64,000 nt of DNA from Symbiodinium natans (lineage: Eukaryota; Sar; Dinophyceae; Suessiales; Symbiodiniaceae), in assembly GCA_905221605.1 (NCBI GenBank), contig CAJNDS010002436.1, positions 364,467-428,466 on the forward strand. Direction: 5' to 3'. Below the pieces are notes generated by a model. It saw nothing but the letters and a program-made list of their open reading frames with translations. It was not told the origin of the DNA and made no database searches. Positions 21,426 to 32,580 of this stretch are shown piece by piece. Both the position numbers and the translations under genes were made by a program. The number at the start of each line of letters is the position of its first letter. Position 1 is the first letter of the stretch.

Positions 21426-21580
21426 TTGAACCGCAATGAAAGCTGCATGCCATCCGTCGACAAAGTCAGCCTCATTGCGCACGCTATGGCTGAGACATAG
21501 CCCATAGTTACGGCCCGTGGCGGCACAGGAGCCACTCCACTGTGAGTTGCTCCCCCCATGGCATTCCCATGGGCTCCGTC

Positions 21581-22858
21581 CTAGGCCTTCGTAAAAGGCG
21601 GCTCCGGAGGTTTGGCCTTGGCCTCCTCCGTGCCAGCAGTCTCCCCTCCGCCTTCTCTTGCAGCTCGCTTGGCCGGACGGCTTCTCGGAGTGACTGGTTC
21701 TCCATACGCCGCCGCCTGCTTGGCCGTTGTTTCCAAGGCCTGTTCCAAGAGCTGGTGGAGGGAGAGGTCTTCTTGCTTCAAGGCCTGCATCTGATGCCGC
21801 CTCTTCGCGTCGATCTCCGCTGCCTGTGACACATCTGCTTCGGCATCGCTCATGCCTTCTTCTGGCGAGTCCACATGCACGACGTCGCCAGGGTCCACTT
21901 TCTGCTGCAGGGTGCTCAAGCGCTTGACTTCCATACTGGCAGCCTGCAACGCTTGCATTAGGTTGCCCTCCTGGTTGTAAAGCTGCTCCAACGTGTTGTT
22001 GCGTTCCCCAAACTGCTTCTGGAGTGTCTGCAGCAAGTCCTGCAAATACTGCGACCATCCAGCCAAATACTCGCCTCGTTGTCGCCTTAGCTCCACAAGG
22101 TCTTTTCGTGCACGCGCCTGCTCCGTCACTTTCTTGTGCAAAGAGGCCGACACCTTCTTGTTGTTCTCTTGCTGCGCTGACTCCATCATGTCTTTCACTG
22201 CAGGAGGAAGGGAATCCCATCCTTGCAGCGCTTGCATTAGTGCTTGTAGTTGCTTGTTGGCGCCATCGTCTGCTGTCGAAGAAGCTGTCGCAGGTGTAGC
22301 GGCCGCCGACGTGGCAGGAGCAGTCTCCTTGCCGTCCTGGTTCTTGGTCGCCATCTGGGGTACGGCGGGGGCCTTTGGCATTGTTCTTACAGTCAATGTC
22401 TCTGCACTGGCTGCTGACGCAAGTGGTTTGCGCTCCTGCTTCTCCGACTTCTCCTTTCCCTTGCCCTTGTTGGGCTGTTGGTCGTACCCACCACTGCCTT
22501 TGCCACGACGTCTCGGAGACACTCTCCTTGGAGATCGAGGGCGCCATTCGGTCCACTGAGCTCCAGTTGACCACGGCGCCTGCTTGGCTGGTGCTGCGGC
22601 CCAGGACTCCGTATGCACATACGGCCTGCCTGCTCCACAGCTCGGGCAGTAGTTGGCACTGGCTTTCGTCCATTGCTGGCATGTTGAACAAAACCAGCTC
22701 GACATAGCTGCTTGTATCGAGCCTGTTGCTTCGAGCAAGCTCTTCTGTACCTGCAGATGCTTCGCTTCTCGCTTGCTCAGCGAGTGATGCTTCAGCAGGG
22801 TTCTTTGCGCTGCCAACAACTGATGCGGTGTGACCTGGCTCCAGTCTGTCTTGGCCAA
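21581..22858 (-). CDS. LINE ORF1: zinc finger and coiled-coil protein
   Basis: A minus-strand frame, open from 22945, encodes about 425 residues from 22858. There is no ATG before 22705 (MSSWFCSTCQQW), so the start is uncertain; splicing, a non-AUG start or the ATG at 22705 are options. Visible features: a C-x2-C...C-x2-C zinc module (FCSTCQQW...YCPSCG), a basic low-complexity stretch (RRRGKGSGG), a Q/E/R-rich coiled coil from about residue 235 to 390, and a proline-rich end stopping at TAG 21581. This layout fits a LINE ORF1 nucleic-acid chaperone. ORF2 lies in the -1 frame relative to ORF1 and its first good ATG is 155 nt beyond the ORF1 stop. Confidence 0.8.
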   Translation of the reverse strand: MAKTDWSQVTPHQLLAAQRTLLKHHSLSKREAKHLQVQKSLLEATGSIQAAMSSWFCSTCQQWTKASANYCPSCGAGRPYVHTESWAAAPAKQAPWSTGAQWTEWRPRSPRRVSPRRRGKGSGGYDQQPNKGKGKEKSEKQERKPLASAASAETLTVRTMPKAPAVPQMATKNQDGKETAPATSAAATPATASSTADDGANKQLQALMQALQGWDSLPPAVKDMMESAQQENNKKVSASLHKKVTEQARARKDLVELRRQRGEYLAGWSQYLQDLLQTLQKQFGERNNTLEQLYNQEGNLMQALQAASMEVKRLSTLQQKVDPGDVVHVDSPEEGMSDAEADVSQAAEIDAKRRHQMQALKQEDLSLHQLLEQALETTAKQAAAYGEPVTPRSRPAKRAAREGGGETAGTEEAKAKPPEPPFTKA

Positions 22859-23123
22859 ACGAATTGTTGTACGAGCCCTGGTTCTGGAACGTCGAGCTCG
22901 TCTGTGCCACGCCGGTTCCGCCGGCGTGGTGTTCTTCCCAAGTTCTCACCTGCCAAAGGCGCCAGTGCAAAAACCAAGAAAGAAAAAGGGTTGTCCTCAT
23001 ACACAAACTCCTCGAGCTTGCAGTCGGCGTATTTAAACGCAGCGAACGCTCGCCCAATTAAGCCACTCGGACCCTGCCAGCCTTTCCACGAAGGGGCAGC
23101 TTAGGCAATGACCTCTTTTTAGG

Positions 23124-23212
23124 AGGGTTTAGGGTTTAGGGTTTAGGGTTTAGGGTTTAGGGTTTAGGGTTTAGGGTTTAGGGTTTAGGGTTTAGGGTTT
23201 AGGGTTTAGGGT
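23124..23212 (+). repeat. TTTAGGG array at the LINE 5' junction
   Basis: Twelve to thirteen perfect units followed by three copies of GTCTTTGG. Confidence 0.95.
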
Positions 23213-24485
23213 CTTTGGGTCTTTGGGTCTTTGGCTTCGGGCTTGGAGCTTCGAACATAGTTGCAGGAGCCGGGGAACAACACATGGAAGACAAAGGGCC
23301 TCTAAAATGTTGCATGATGTCTTCTCCGCACATGAAGATGGTCTCTTGTAATTCCCAAGCGTCTCAAGCTAAAACATATAGTAACCCAAACATGCTGTGT
23401 AGGGTTCAGGGCTTAAGAAGTAACACAACAAATAAACTCTTAAGGCAACAGTGCCTGGATTGACAAACGTGAAGCAGACGATAGAGCTACGACTCGCAAA
23501 AAGAAAGCCAAAGGACTTTGCCAGGGCATTCCTTGTGCATAGGGTCCCTGTCCCGTTTTTGACCTTTTGCATCGAGCAAAACCCTAACCCCGCAGAACAC
23601 CTCCCCCCCCCCATTTCAAAAGAAAAAGGGAGGAACAACCCCCCGCTCCCCCCTCCCCCCTACTTGAGAGCAACCCCCCCCCCCCCCCCCCAAAGCAGGC
23701 GGTGAAGCCGCGCTGCCCAAGGCCCTGCAGCCAAGGTGCAGCTCCTGGGTTGGCGCTTGAGGGGTTTAGGGTTAGGGTTTAGGGTTTAGGGTTTAGGGTT
23801 TAGTAAGACTCAGGGTTTCGGATTTTGGGGTTTAGGAGGTTTAGCTTTGTATCCCCCAAGACTTGCATCTGCCCTGAAGGCTCCTCGTCATGCACTGGAG
23901 GCTGCACCTGCTCCCAAAGCGAGCAGCTAGGGATGGGTGCCATCAGCAATCTTCAGGATATGAGATGCAAGGTTTCCGCATGCTAGACTCCTCATTTTTT
24001 GTGCTAGCTGTTAGGGTTTCCTGGCGCAGGGCTCTGCAAGAGAAGGCTACACGGCACCCGTTGCAAAACAAGAGGTGAGGATGATAGGGAATCTGCAAAG
24101 CACCGGATTCAGGACAAGTTCCGGGAGTGAGCTCCTGAGTTGCAAAAAGGCCTGCAAGGGCTCCAAGAAACCTGTGAGAGGAGGGCCTGAGTGGCTTAGA
24201 GTCAAGGGTTTAAATAGGGTTTGGGGTGTAGGGTTTAGAGTTCAGGGTTTAATTCGGGTTTAGGGATAGGAGTTTAGGGTTTAGGGTTGCGCCCTTCAAC
24301 CCTAACTCCGCTAAACCCTTAGAGCCCTTTGTCCCGCAACCCCTCCCCCCGCCCACCGCCACAGCTCTAAGCATCCTCAAGCCCTGTAGAACCCTCCATC
24401 GATCTTTAAAACGGCATGTATTCTGTCTATACATATATATTTATATATACATTTGTTGTTATGATAATATGTATATATATATGTA

Positions 24486-24521
<36 letters not shown>

Positions 24522-27500
24522 ATGTAATATTATCCTCACTAGGTGTATTTTCTGCATAGTCCCCTAGAACCCTGACTTCCCCTCAACCCAGGTTTAGGGT
24601 TTAGGGTTTCGGGTTTGGGGTTTAGGATTTGGGGTTTAGGGTTTAGGGTTTCGGGTTTGGGGCTTAGGGTTTAGGGTTTAGGGAGCCCCGCCCAGACCTT
24701 GGCGGGCGTCAGCGGCGGCAGGCTTGTGGTTGGGGGCCCTTCCTTGGGGCTCATCGGACCACCCTGGGCAAGTGTTGTTTTAGTTTTTTTGTTGTGCGGC
24801 TTCTTGTTATTCTACAGTAATGTGCGTGTCTTGCTGAGCGTTTCTTTGTTGAGCTTTCTTTTCGGGTTTGGGGCTGCCTGTTTTGCTTGCTGCAAAAAGC
24901 TTTCGCCCTAGTTTTGTTGTTGGTTTGCGGTTTGGGGTGGGTGACCGTCGAGTGGAAAAGGAATCGAAAACCAGGAATCGAGCGCTTCCATGAAAAACCC
25001 GAAGTCCCTTAAACCTTTAACCCTAAACCATTTTTTTCCACAACCAAAACCCCTAAAACCTATCTTAGGGCGGAGCGATGCCCCCTTGATGTGGGCACCA
25101 GTCTTGGGCAAACCTCCTCCTATGACTTGCGTATATTCTACGCATTGCTTTGGGATCCGTGGCTGTGCGCCACCAAACAGTGTTTCTTTTTTTCTGGTTT
25201 TCGGAGTGCTCTCGCGCACTCGGACGGCGACTCATCTGGGATTTGATCTGCGGCTCTAGTTGGTGTCGTGTTCTCTCTAAGCAAGGGTCAGATGCAAGTT
25301 TGCGTTTTCTGTGGGAGGGATGGGGGGGGGTACTGTTTTCGACCTGGGTTCAGTGCGTTTCTGCCTCAGACCTTTCCCATTTGGACTCAGGCCGAGGTGA
25401 CTCAGGAGCACTTTTCCTGACTTCACGGGTCTCTCGGGGTTTAGGGCTTCTTGGCTCTGAAGGGGTTCAGGTTGCGGGTTTTTGAAGTTTGGGAGGTTGA
25501 AAAACAGTTTTGGGCGTGGTGTTAAGTTGAGTTCGGCACAAACCTTTCGGGATATGGGTGCCCTACTCGCATCTGAATCTCCGTAGCTGTGACAACATAA
25601 AAGAATCTATATACACACATATATATATATAGATATAGATAAGGATATAGGTACAGATATAGATATATACCCCCTAAACCTACTATTCAGACTGCAGGCT
25701 TCAAGGACTTTGTCATCTTGCGCTCCTGTAAATCCCAAACCCTAAGCATGGAGCAGGGCCTCCGAGGCAATGGTCATGTTCAGCGAACGCCCCTGAGCAG
25801 CTCATGATGCTTAGGGTTTAGGGTTTAGGGTTTAGGGTTTGGGGTTTGGGGTTTAGGGTTTAGGGTTTAGGGGTAGCAGGGCCACACATACATCTTTGGG
25901 CCTGTCTCGGCTTGCATGCTCACAAGAGGAAGAGGCAGCAGTTCGTCTCGGAAGGGTCACATAGTTGTTGGATTTTAATATGGCCACTTGCAGTAGCGGC
26001 ACAGTAGTCCCGAAGCCAGGCGAGGCAGGCGTCGTGCCGCCAAATCCTGCAAGGCGGCTGTGGTGGTCTTGGTGGTGCCAGCAAGTTTCGGAGCAACGCG
26101 CTGGCTGGAAGAAAGTTTCATTGCAATTATTGCAAAGCATGAACCCCATCACTTCAGGACCGTGGTTAAACCACACACAACTAACCATGTCGTTGCCACG
26201 ACGTAAGTGAAGTGAAGATGCAGTTGGTGCACAAGGATGGCAGCAGCCACAAGGCACGCACGAAAGACATGGCCCAGGACGATCGAAGATCGCAGGACTG
26301 CAGCGTGACACAAAAACCATCGAAAACCACTGAAACCCTCAATCTGTCATGCTTTGATACATCTGAGCCCTAAACCCTAAACCCTAAACCCTAAACCCTA
26401 AACCCTAAACCCCTAAACCCCTAAACCCCTAAACCCTAAACTAAACCCCTAAACCCTAAACCCTAAATCCAAGGACCTCCTAAGGAGTGCCCTCGGGCCT
26501 GGCGAGGCGGGCGTCGTGGGGGCCTGTGGCGACATCGGCGACATCGGCGATGGCGACCTGGGGTCCTGGAGAAGCAGAGAACTTCAAGGGGTTGAGGGTT
26601 TGGGGTTTGGGGTTTAGGGTTTGGGGTGTGGGATTTAGCGTTTGGGGTTTGGGGTTTAGGGTTTAGGGTTTCGGGTTTGGGGTTTGGGGTTTGGGGTTTA
26701 GGGTTTGGGGTTTGGGGTTTGGGCTTAGGGCTTAGGGCTTAGGGCTTAGGGTTTAGGTCAGGGCTTGTAAGCTACTATCTGCTTAAGAACCCCCCGCCCC
26801 AAGCATAACCCCTATATTGTCCAAATAAGTACGGACATTTTCTTTCGTTTTTGGGGTGGTTCTGAAGCAAGCAGTTGTAAAGGGTGAGAAAAGAGTCGGC
26901 TCAAGTTTAGGGACTTGTGCCGTTGTTTTCTTGTTCGGGCTCTCGGTTGGGCGCAAGTCAAAAGCGGAGCGGTGGGGTGGGCACTTTGGACTAGATGTCT
27001 TCAACTTGACATCCCAACACCGGGAGCTTGAAAACAATAAACAAAACAAAACAAAACACTACAAACAGACAAACAAACACACATACATACATCCTCCAAA
27101 ATAAGGGGCAAATAAATCATGACTTTTCTACTCGAGATATCAATGTTTGTTTATCACCAATGCTGGCGCAGAGGTGCTCAAAGCCTCAAGTCCCTAAAAC
27201 CCTATGACCCTACAACCCTACACTTCTCAGGCTTCCAGGGCTGACATGTTTTACTTGGGATATTACGGCATTCAGCATTGGGATTAAGGTTAGGGTTTAG
27301 GGTTTAGGGTTTAGGGTTTAGGGTTTAGGGTTTAGGGTTAGGACTTCAGGTTTAGGGTTTCTGGCAGGTCCTGAGAGGGAGACATCGCGCGCTCTTGCCT
27401 GAAGGCGCTCGCCTCAGGCATCTCCGGCCATAGTCTAAACTCCTGAACCCTGACAATAGCCCCGAAAACCAAAAGCCCTACTGCATAAACCCTATACTCC

Positions 27501-28200
27501 CTGTAAACCTTCGTTACACCAAAGCAAGCACGACCACGAACACAGGGCCAGCAAATAGGGTTTCCCTAAGGTTAAAACCCTACGCCCCAAACCTGAACCC
27601 ACAAAAGCCCCAAGCCTTAATTCCTGCACCCCTAAACCCTAAACCCTAAACCCTAAACCCCAAACCCTTTTCTTTCAACCTAAACCCCTCACCGCAAAGG
27701 GCCCTAAACCCTTCTCCCATCTATGTAAGACCCTGGCTCCCATGGGTGCCGTCTGCCGATTGCGTCTGAGAATGAAGGCAATGGCATGCAGGGTGTCCTG
27801 GAAAGTTGAGGGTGGCATTAAGGGATAGGGTTTACTCGGCGCCATCTCTGAGTCGGAGCAACTGAGTGGGTAGGGTTTAGGGTTAAGGGTTAAGGGTTAA
27901 GGGTTTAGGGTTTCGGGTTTAGGGTTTACGTTTAAGGTTTAGGGTTTAGGTTTGTGGGTCCTGGGTTTTTCGGGTCTAGGGTGTAAGGTTAGGCTGAGGG
28001 TTCTCCTGCCTTGGGATTCCAGAGTTCAGGGCTTTCAAGGGAGGAAGGCTGGAGAGTTGAGTGCTTTGTGCTGCTGGTGAGTTGTTTAGGGTTTCGTGTT
28101 TAGGGTTCCAGGGGTCGCAGGGTCTCATTGAGGCACATGTGTTTGAGCGTGGTGTCTTAGTGGGATGGTCGCGGAGTGCTTGTATTGTGAAGCAGGCTAC
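23213..28200. other. Arrays and islands, no complete gene seen
   Basis: This stretch contains TTTAGGG arrays at 23762-23804, 24590-24684, 25810-25870, 26595-26756 (with GGGTTTGG variants), 27288-27355 and 27870-27950, and CCCTAAA arrays at 26368-26468 and 27631-27668. There are AT microsatellites at 24430-24520 and 25610-25670 and a C-tract at 23672-23691. Two plus-strand pieces contain related words (PGEAGVV at about 26005 and 26500), hinting at duplicated exons. Nothing assembles into a recognisable protein. Confidence 0.5.
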
Positions 28201-28299
28201 ATGTGCTTGCACTTGCCATTCGTTCTGCGCACGCACTGCCGCAGACTGTCCCACACATCACCGGACACAACAGGCATGATCATGGAAACACCGAGATGC

Positions 28300-28387
28300 C
28301 TCAGCCAGGCGATTTCCGCTGAGCTGGCAATCGATCAGGGTGTGGTTGGCCTGACACCACGGCAAGCTGGAAGGCTATCCCTAAACC

Positions 28388-28426
<39 letters not shown>

Positions 28427-31400
28427 ACCCTAAACCCTAAACCCTAAACCCTAAACCCTAAACCCTAACCCAAACAACGGCCGCGGCCAGACGCTGCCGT
28501 GCCCCCTGCCTGAAGGCCATCCAACAAGGCCTTGCCACCCTCAACTCCCAGGTCATTCCAGCTGAGGTCCAAGTGTGTCAAGGTGCCTTGGATTGGAGGC
28601 TCGGCTTCCATTGGGTTTAGGGTTTAGGGTTTAGGGTTTAGGGTTTAGGGTTTAGGGTTTAGGGTTTAGGGTTTAGGGTTTAGGGTTTAGGGTTTAGGGT
28701 CGACTTCCATTGGCCCCGAGCAAGGCTTCAGCTGCTCAACATCGCGTCGGTGCCGCAAAGAAGCTGTTTTCCCGCAGCATGTCGCCCAGGAAGTGACCGC
28801 AGTCTGCGCCGATCTTGTTGTTCCTGGGCATCACGACTTCTGGGTTGTGGTTTTAACGGGCTCACGGGTTGAGGAGCACATATTTTCGGGGGCTGCTCTT
28901 TTTACTTGCTATGTATGCGTTTACTGTGGGCTTCGGGCCGCCATCGGGAGGCCCTGTGCTGTGCTCCCCGAACTTACCCCACGGGACACGCAAAAGCATG
29001 GAGAGCTTCTGTATGGGGGACTTCCGTTAAGTTACCATAACATGGAGACATGGAAAGCTTCCTGACTTTTCTGGTAGCCCATAAGTGCCGTGCCTGAACT
29101 TGGGTTGTTCTTAAGGAACCACTGCATGACGTACCACCGATGTGAAGATGAGTCAAGATGTACATTGCAAAACCATGGTATGCGGTATGAGGTACCCAAC
29201 GTTTAGGGTTTAGGGTTAGGGTTTAGGGTTTAGGGTTTAGGGTTTAGGGTTTAGGGTTTAGGGTTTAGGGTTTAGGGTTTAGGGTTTAGGGTTTAGGGTT
29301 TAGGGTTTAGGGTTTAGGGTTTAGGGGGGAACCCTATAAACCCTAAGCCCTAAACCGCACACGAGATCTGCAGCCTGGCCGCCGCAAATCGACGTGGGTT
29401 ATGGACTGGCTTTCCTGGGCCATCAAGAGGGTTTAAGGTTTAGGGTTTATAGGGTAGAGGGTTTAGGGTTTAGGGTTTAGGGTTTCGACTCTCACACTAG
29501 GGTTTAGGGTTTAGGGTTTAGGGTTTAGGGTTTAGGGTTTAGGGTTTAGGATCATTGCGTAGTACGTAGGGGGCCCACAGGTTTCGGGGACCCCCGAGAC
29601 AGCAAGTCCTTCATGCCAGCGCTTCCCCAAAGAGAGCCCACAAGGGGTATTGGAATAGACCTTTAAGCCAATCAAGGATCCCTATATCATTTTAAGGTAT
29701 GTTCCTGAAGTACCCCTTAAATCAAGAATATACCTTAGACAATATGAAGAATCCCTATGTAATATAGAGTATATTCTTTACATATTTAAGGGGCATTGGG
29801 CTCTCTGGGTCTCTGTGTGGAAGCAGGCACCCAAAGAGAGACCACAAGAGAACCATCCCAAAGAACCATCTCAGTCCCCCTCATTTTTGGGTTTTTGGGT
29901 TTTTTGCCACCCGTCTAGCCATGCTCCACGGGGCAACTGAAGGGGGAATGCTGTGTACAGATAACATAAGAATTTTTGGGTTTAGCGTTTAGGGTTTAGG
30001 GTTTGGGGTTTGGGGTTTGGGGTTTAGGGTTTAGGGTTTGGGGTTTGGGGTTTGGGGTTTGGGGTTCAGGTTTCGCCTGTACGCCTAGCATCCTCGCAGC
30101 CTCGACGCCCTGTCACACGTAATGTGGCAACCCTAAGCCCCTAAACCCTAAACCCTAAACCCTAGACCCTAAACCCTAAACCCTAAACCCACCCTAAACC
30201 CTAAGGACCCCTAAACCCTAAACCCTAAACCCTAAACCCTAAACCCTAAACCCTAAACCCTAAACCCTAAACCCTAAACCCTAAACCCTAAACTCTAAAC
30301 CCCAAACCCTAAACCCACCCTAAACCCTAAGGACCCCTAAACCCTAAACCTGAAACCCTAAACCCTAAACCCGAGATCGCTCTCGACACTTCGGCCGCGG
30401 AGCCTTCAGCACGTCACAGAAGGCCTGGATGCCCCGCGGATGGCCTGAGATACTTCCCCCCAAAGAGCCGAATGCCCCTTAAAAGATGGATTATACCCTA
30501 AAACCATATCAAAGGATCCCTATGAATCTTAAGGTATATTCCTTAATAAAGATGAAATATGCCCTATAAACCATATATTAAGGGTCCCTATGATTTTTTT
30601 AAGGTATATTCCTCAATGAAGATGGAATATGCCCTAAACCATACTAAGGATCCCTATGAATTGTAAGGTATATTCCTGAATAAAGATGGATTATACCCTA
30701 AGCCATATTCAGGATCCCCATGAATATGGTCTAAGGTATTTTGCTTAATTGAGGGGTATTGGGCTCTCTGGGTTCTCAGCCACACCACAAGACCCGCAAA
30801 GCACAAGCAAATGCCAGTAAGACGTAAGAGTCCGCAGGCAAACGCCCGTCTCAACCATGCAAACCGCCCCAAAGTTGCTCGGCATCTCGTATGCAGGCAG
30901 GCAGCTGCCAATCTGATTCCACTTGAAGCACACCTTGAGAGGGTTTACAGCTTCAAGCACTGCCATGAAAATAGCACGTTTGTCCAGCTATCCCTCTGAG
31001 TTCTGAGGCATGGAATTGTGGCTGGATGCAACAGGGTTCAGCACACTCACTCGCTCCTTCACCCATGCACTGCGCATTCCAACTCTCCAGGCTGGCACGT
31101 GTTCGAAGGCCACAGGGCAAACCATCAACGGTGCTTGCAAAAATTGCACTCGTGCTATGCAGGTGTTGCAAGAAGCTACGACTGCTGCGGCTGGACCCTC
31201 TCAGACACCGCTCTCACTGTTCGGTGCTGATGTCTTTTAAGGTACAAAAGCCTCCTATCTCTCAGCATGCAACAAGCAGCCGCGAGAATGCTGAGCTTCC
31301 CGCGCTTGTCATGTTGGTGCCACCTGCACAGTCAGACAGGTTCCACGAAGCCCCAGGAAATTGCTCGGCAAGGGACCAGACACTCTTGTCCGAACATGCG

Positions 31401-32580
31401 TTTAGCAGAAGCATGCCATGTGCATCAAGAACAACATGATGACACACCTGACGCAGGGTGCTTGGGTCCTCCTTGCAAGCCCTCGACCCCAAAATCTTTC
31501 TTCCCCCAAATCACAGAAACCCAGGCCTGTGCGAAGCCCATGCGCCAGGACTACAAGACCATCGGCGCCTCAGTGGCAGTCGTGGTTTGCTTCTGGGAAG
31601 GCTTCAGGTTTTAGGGCATCTTAAACGGGATCCCTAAACCCTAAACCCTAAACCCTAAACCCTAAACTCCTTTCCATGTACCCGCACAATGTCAACATGG
31701 TGTTGCGCCAAGGTGCGGATGTTGTTGCCACGGAGGTCCAAAGTCCGCAGCATGACCTCTAGGTTCAACCCTAAACCCTAAAAACCTAAACCCTATAAAC
31801 CCTTTTTTTAACCCAGGACTGCTGAACCCTATAAACCCTATAAACCCTAAATTCCAAACCCTGGGCATACTACCTAACAAGAACTATCGTAGTGTAGGGT
31901 ATCTGACCCCAATAGTAAGGTTCATGGTACCTGAATTGATGTGCCTCTGTTTGGGCACAAATCAACACTTTGGATTCTTCGCGGCTGGGGCCCCCAACAT
32001 TTTCCCGCATGTAGCGTGCAATGGCTGTGCAGCCATCGTCGCCGACGGAGGCATAGGCTAGTGACAAGGCCGTCGAGTCCTGACGCAAAGAATTTAGGGT
32101 TTAATTCGGGCTTAGAGTTCAATGCAGGCAGTTGTGGACAGTTGTCAAAGAGAAAAGTAAATTTTGCACCGGATCCTTCCTGCATTGATCAAGATCATGC
32201 TACAAAGGAAACAGGGCTCAAATTCAAGAGGATATGATCCATCAACTTTCGTTGGGACGTGTCGATCTGGCTGGAAACTGCAGGGCTGCAAGGGTTCCGG
32301 GAGCTTTCTTAGAGAAAGAGGTAGGCAATATTAGAAACATATACCGTTAACAACAAAAGTAGATAGACCCAAAGAGCCCAACCCCTTAATTAAGGAATAT
32401 GCCCTAACTTATATTACGGATCCCTATATAATTTAAGGAACATTCCTTAATTCAGAGGATATTGGGCTCTTTGGGGAAGTAGAATGGCGCACCTTTCAAA
32501 ACAGGGGACGCTACTTGCACCAGCAAGGTGTCCTTGGAGGCCTCTAGATGTGCCAACAGCGATGGAGCCGGCATGTTCCC
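28300..32580 (-). CDS. Leucine-rich-repeat (RNI-type) protein gene, partial, eight exons
   Basis: Minus-strand exons joined by matching phase and by LRR periodicity: 32542-32580, 31999-32079, 31717-31756, 30404-30444, 29383-29414, 28765-28823, 28510-28586, 28300-28350. The spliced product reads as consecutive LxxLxLxxNxIxxxG repeats, for example SITHVDLRNNKIGADCG, NSTLTHLDLSWNDLG and ANHTLIDCQLSGNRLAE, the pattern of ribonuclease-inhibitor/NLRC-type LRRs. Every junction keeps the reading frame and the 28- to 29-residue spacing. Donors are GC except the one at 31998 (GT); acceptors are AG. Further likely exons are at about 32795-32835 (LRFLRLPGIPCTDQFACHIA) and about 28218-28245 (SAAVRAQNEWQ). 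The start and end of the gene are not identified. LRRs of this type bind proteins; the partner is unknown. Six of the seven introns contain telomere-motif arrays. Confidence 0.82.
28379..28472 (+). repeat. CCCTCAA/CCCTAAA array inside an LRR intron
   Basis: Six CCCTCAA variant units grade into CCCTAAA units inside the 159-bp intron 28351-28509 (GC donor at 28509, CAG acceptor at 28351-28353), between exons encoding ...LLDGLQ and ANHTLID.... Confidence 0.9.
28615..28699 (+). repeat. 85-bp TTTAGGG array in an LRR intron, with site duplication
   Basis: Twelve TTTAGGG units lie in the intron 28587-28764. They are flanked by TCGGCTTCCATTGG (28601-28614) and TCGACTTCCATTGG (28700-28713), 13 of 14 identical. 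Removing the array and one copy would leave a 79-bp intron with the same splice sites. Confidence 0.93.
29203..29325 (+). repeat. TTTAGGG array in LRR intron 28824-29382
   Basis: About 17 units, nearly perfect, within the 559-bp intron between the exons ending VDLR and beginning NNKIG. Confidence 0.93.
29440..30372. repeat. Cluster of arrays in both orientations in one LRR intron
   Basis: Intron 29415-30403 holds TTTAGGG blocks at 29440-29550, a mixed TTTAGGG/GGGTTTGG block at 29980-30068 and a long CCCTAAA block at 30128-30372, plus a fold-back element (29625-29809). Confidence 0.9.
29625..29809. repeat. MITE-like fold-back element, CCCAAAGAG family (copy 1)
   Basis: Left end CCCCAAAGAGAGCCCA, right end TGGGCTCTCTGGG in inverted orientation, AT-rich interior with GGATCCCTAT words. 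It lies in the LRR intron 29415-30403. Confidence 0.75.
30458..30772. repeat. MITE-like fold-back element with internal tandem repeats (copy 2)
   Basis: The ends are CCCCAAAGAGCCGAATGCCCC and GGGGTATTGGGCTCTCTGGG. The interior holds about four diverged copies of a roughly 65- to 75-bp unit containing GATGGAATATGCCCTAAACC and GGATCCCTATGAAT. It lies in the LRR intron 30445-31716. Confidence 0.8.
30790..31620. other. Interior of a long LRR intron; no gene seen
   Basis: Several short open frames on both strands of intron 30445-31716 look like chance. A CCCTAAA array follows at 31632-31668. Confidence 0.4.
32368..32474. repeat. MITE-like fold-back element (copy 3)
   Basis: Ends CCCAAAGAGCCCAACCCCTTA and TATTGGGCTCTTTGG, inverted; it lies in the LRR intron 32080-32541. 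Confidence 0.8.

Larger units (their letters stand above)
13184..23123 (-). mobile_element. LINE-type retrotransposon inside a TTTAGGG array
   Basis: A 9.9-kb non-LTR element: ORF1 at 21581-22858 and ORF2 at 13236-21425. On its own strand it is preceded by ...CCCTAAACCCT and followed by AAACCCTAAACC, i.e. it interrupts telomere-motif sequence with the array in the same orientation on both sides. No poly(A) tail and no target duplication can be separated from the repeat. Both ORFs are long and uninterrupted, so the copy is probably young. Insertion into telomere repeats recalls the insect TRAS/SART and Giardia telomeric LINEs, but whether this is sequence-specific targeting or chance in an array-rich genome is not known. 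Confidence 0.9.

Noticed and set aside
21581-21640. Classical -1 slippery heptamer at the end of ORF1
   Set aside because: The sequence CCTTTTACG is present but not in the X-XXY-YYZ register for the ORF1 frame.
21580-23057. N-terminal 544 residues of the 3273-codon frame as a real protein part
   Set aside because: The overlapping ORF1 frame has the zinc finger, coiled coil and plausible composition; this frame there looks random and has no ATG at its nominal start (TTG).
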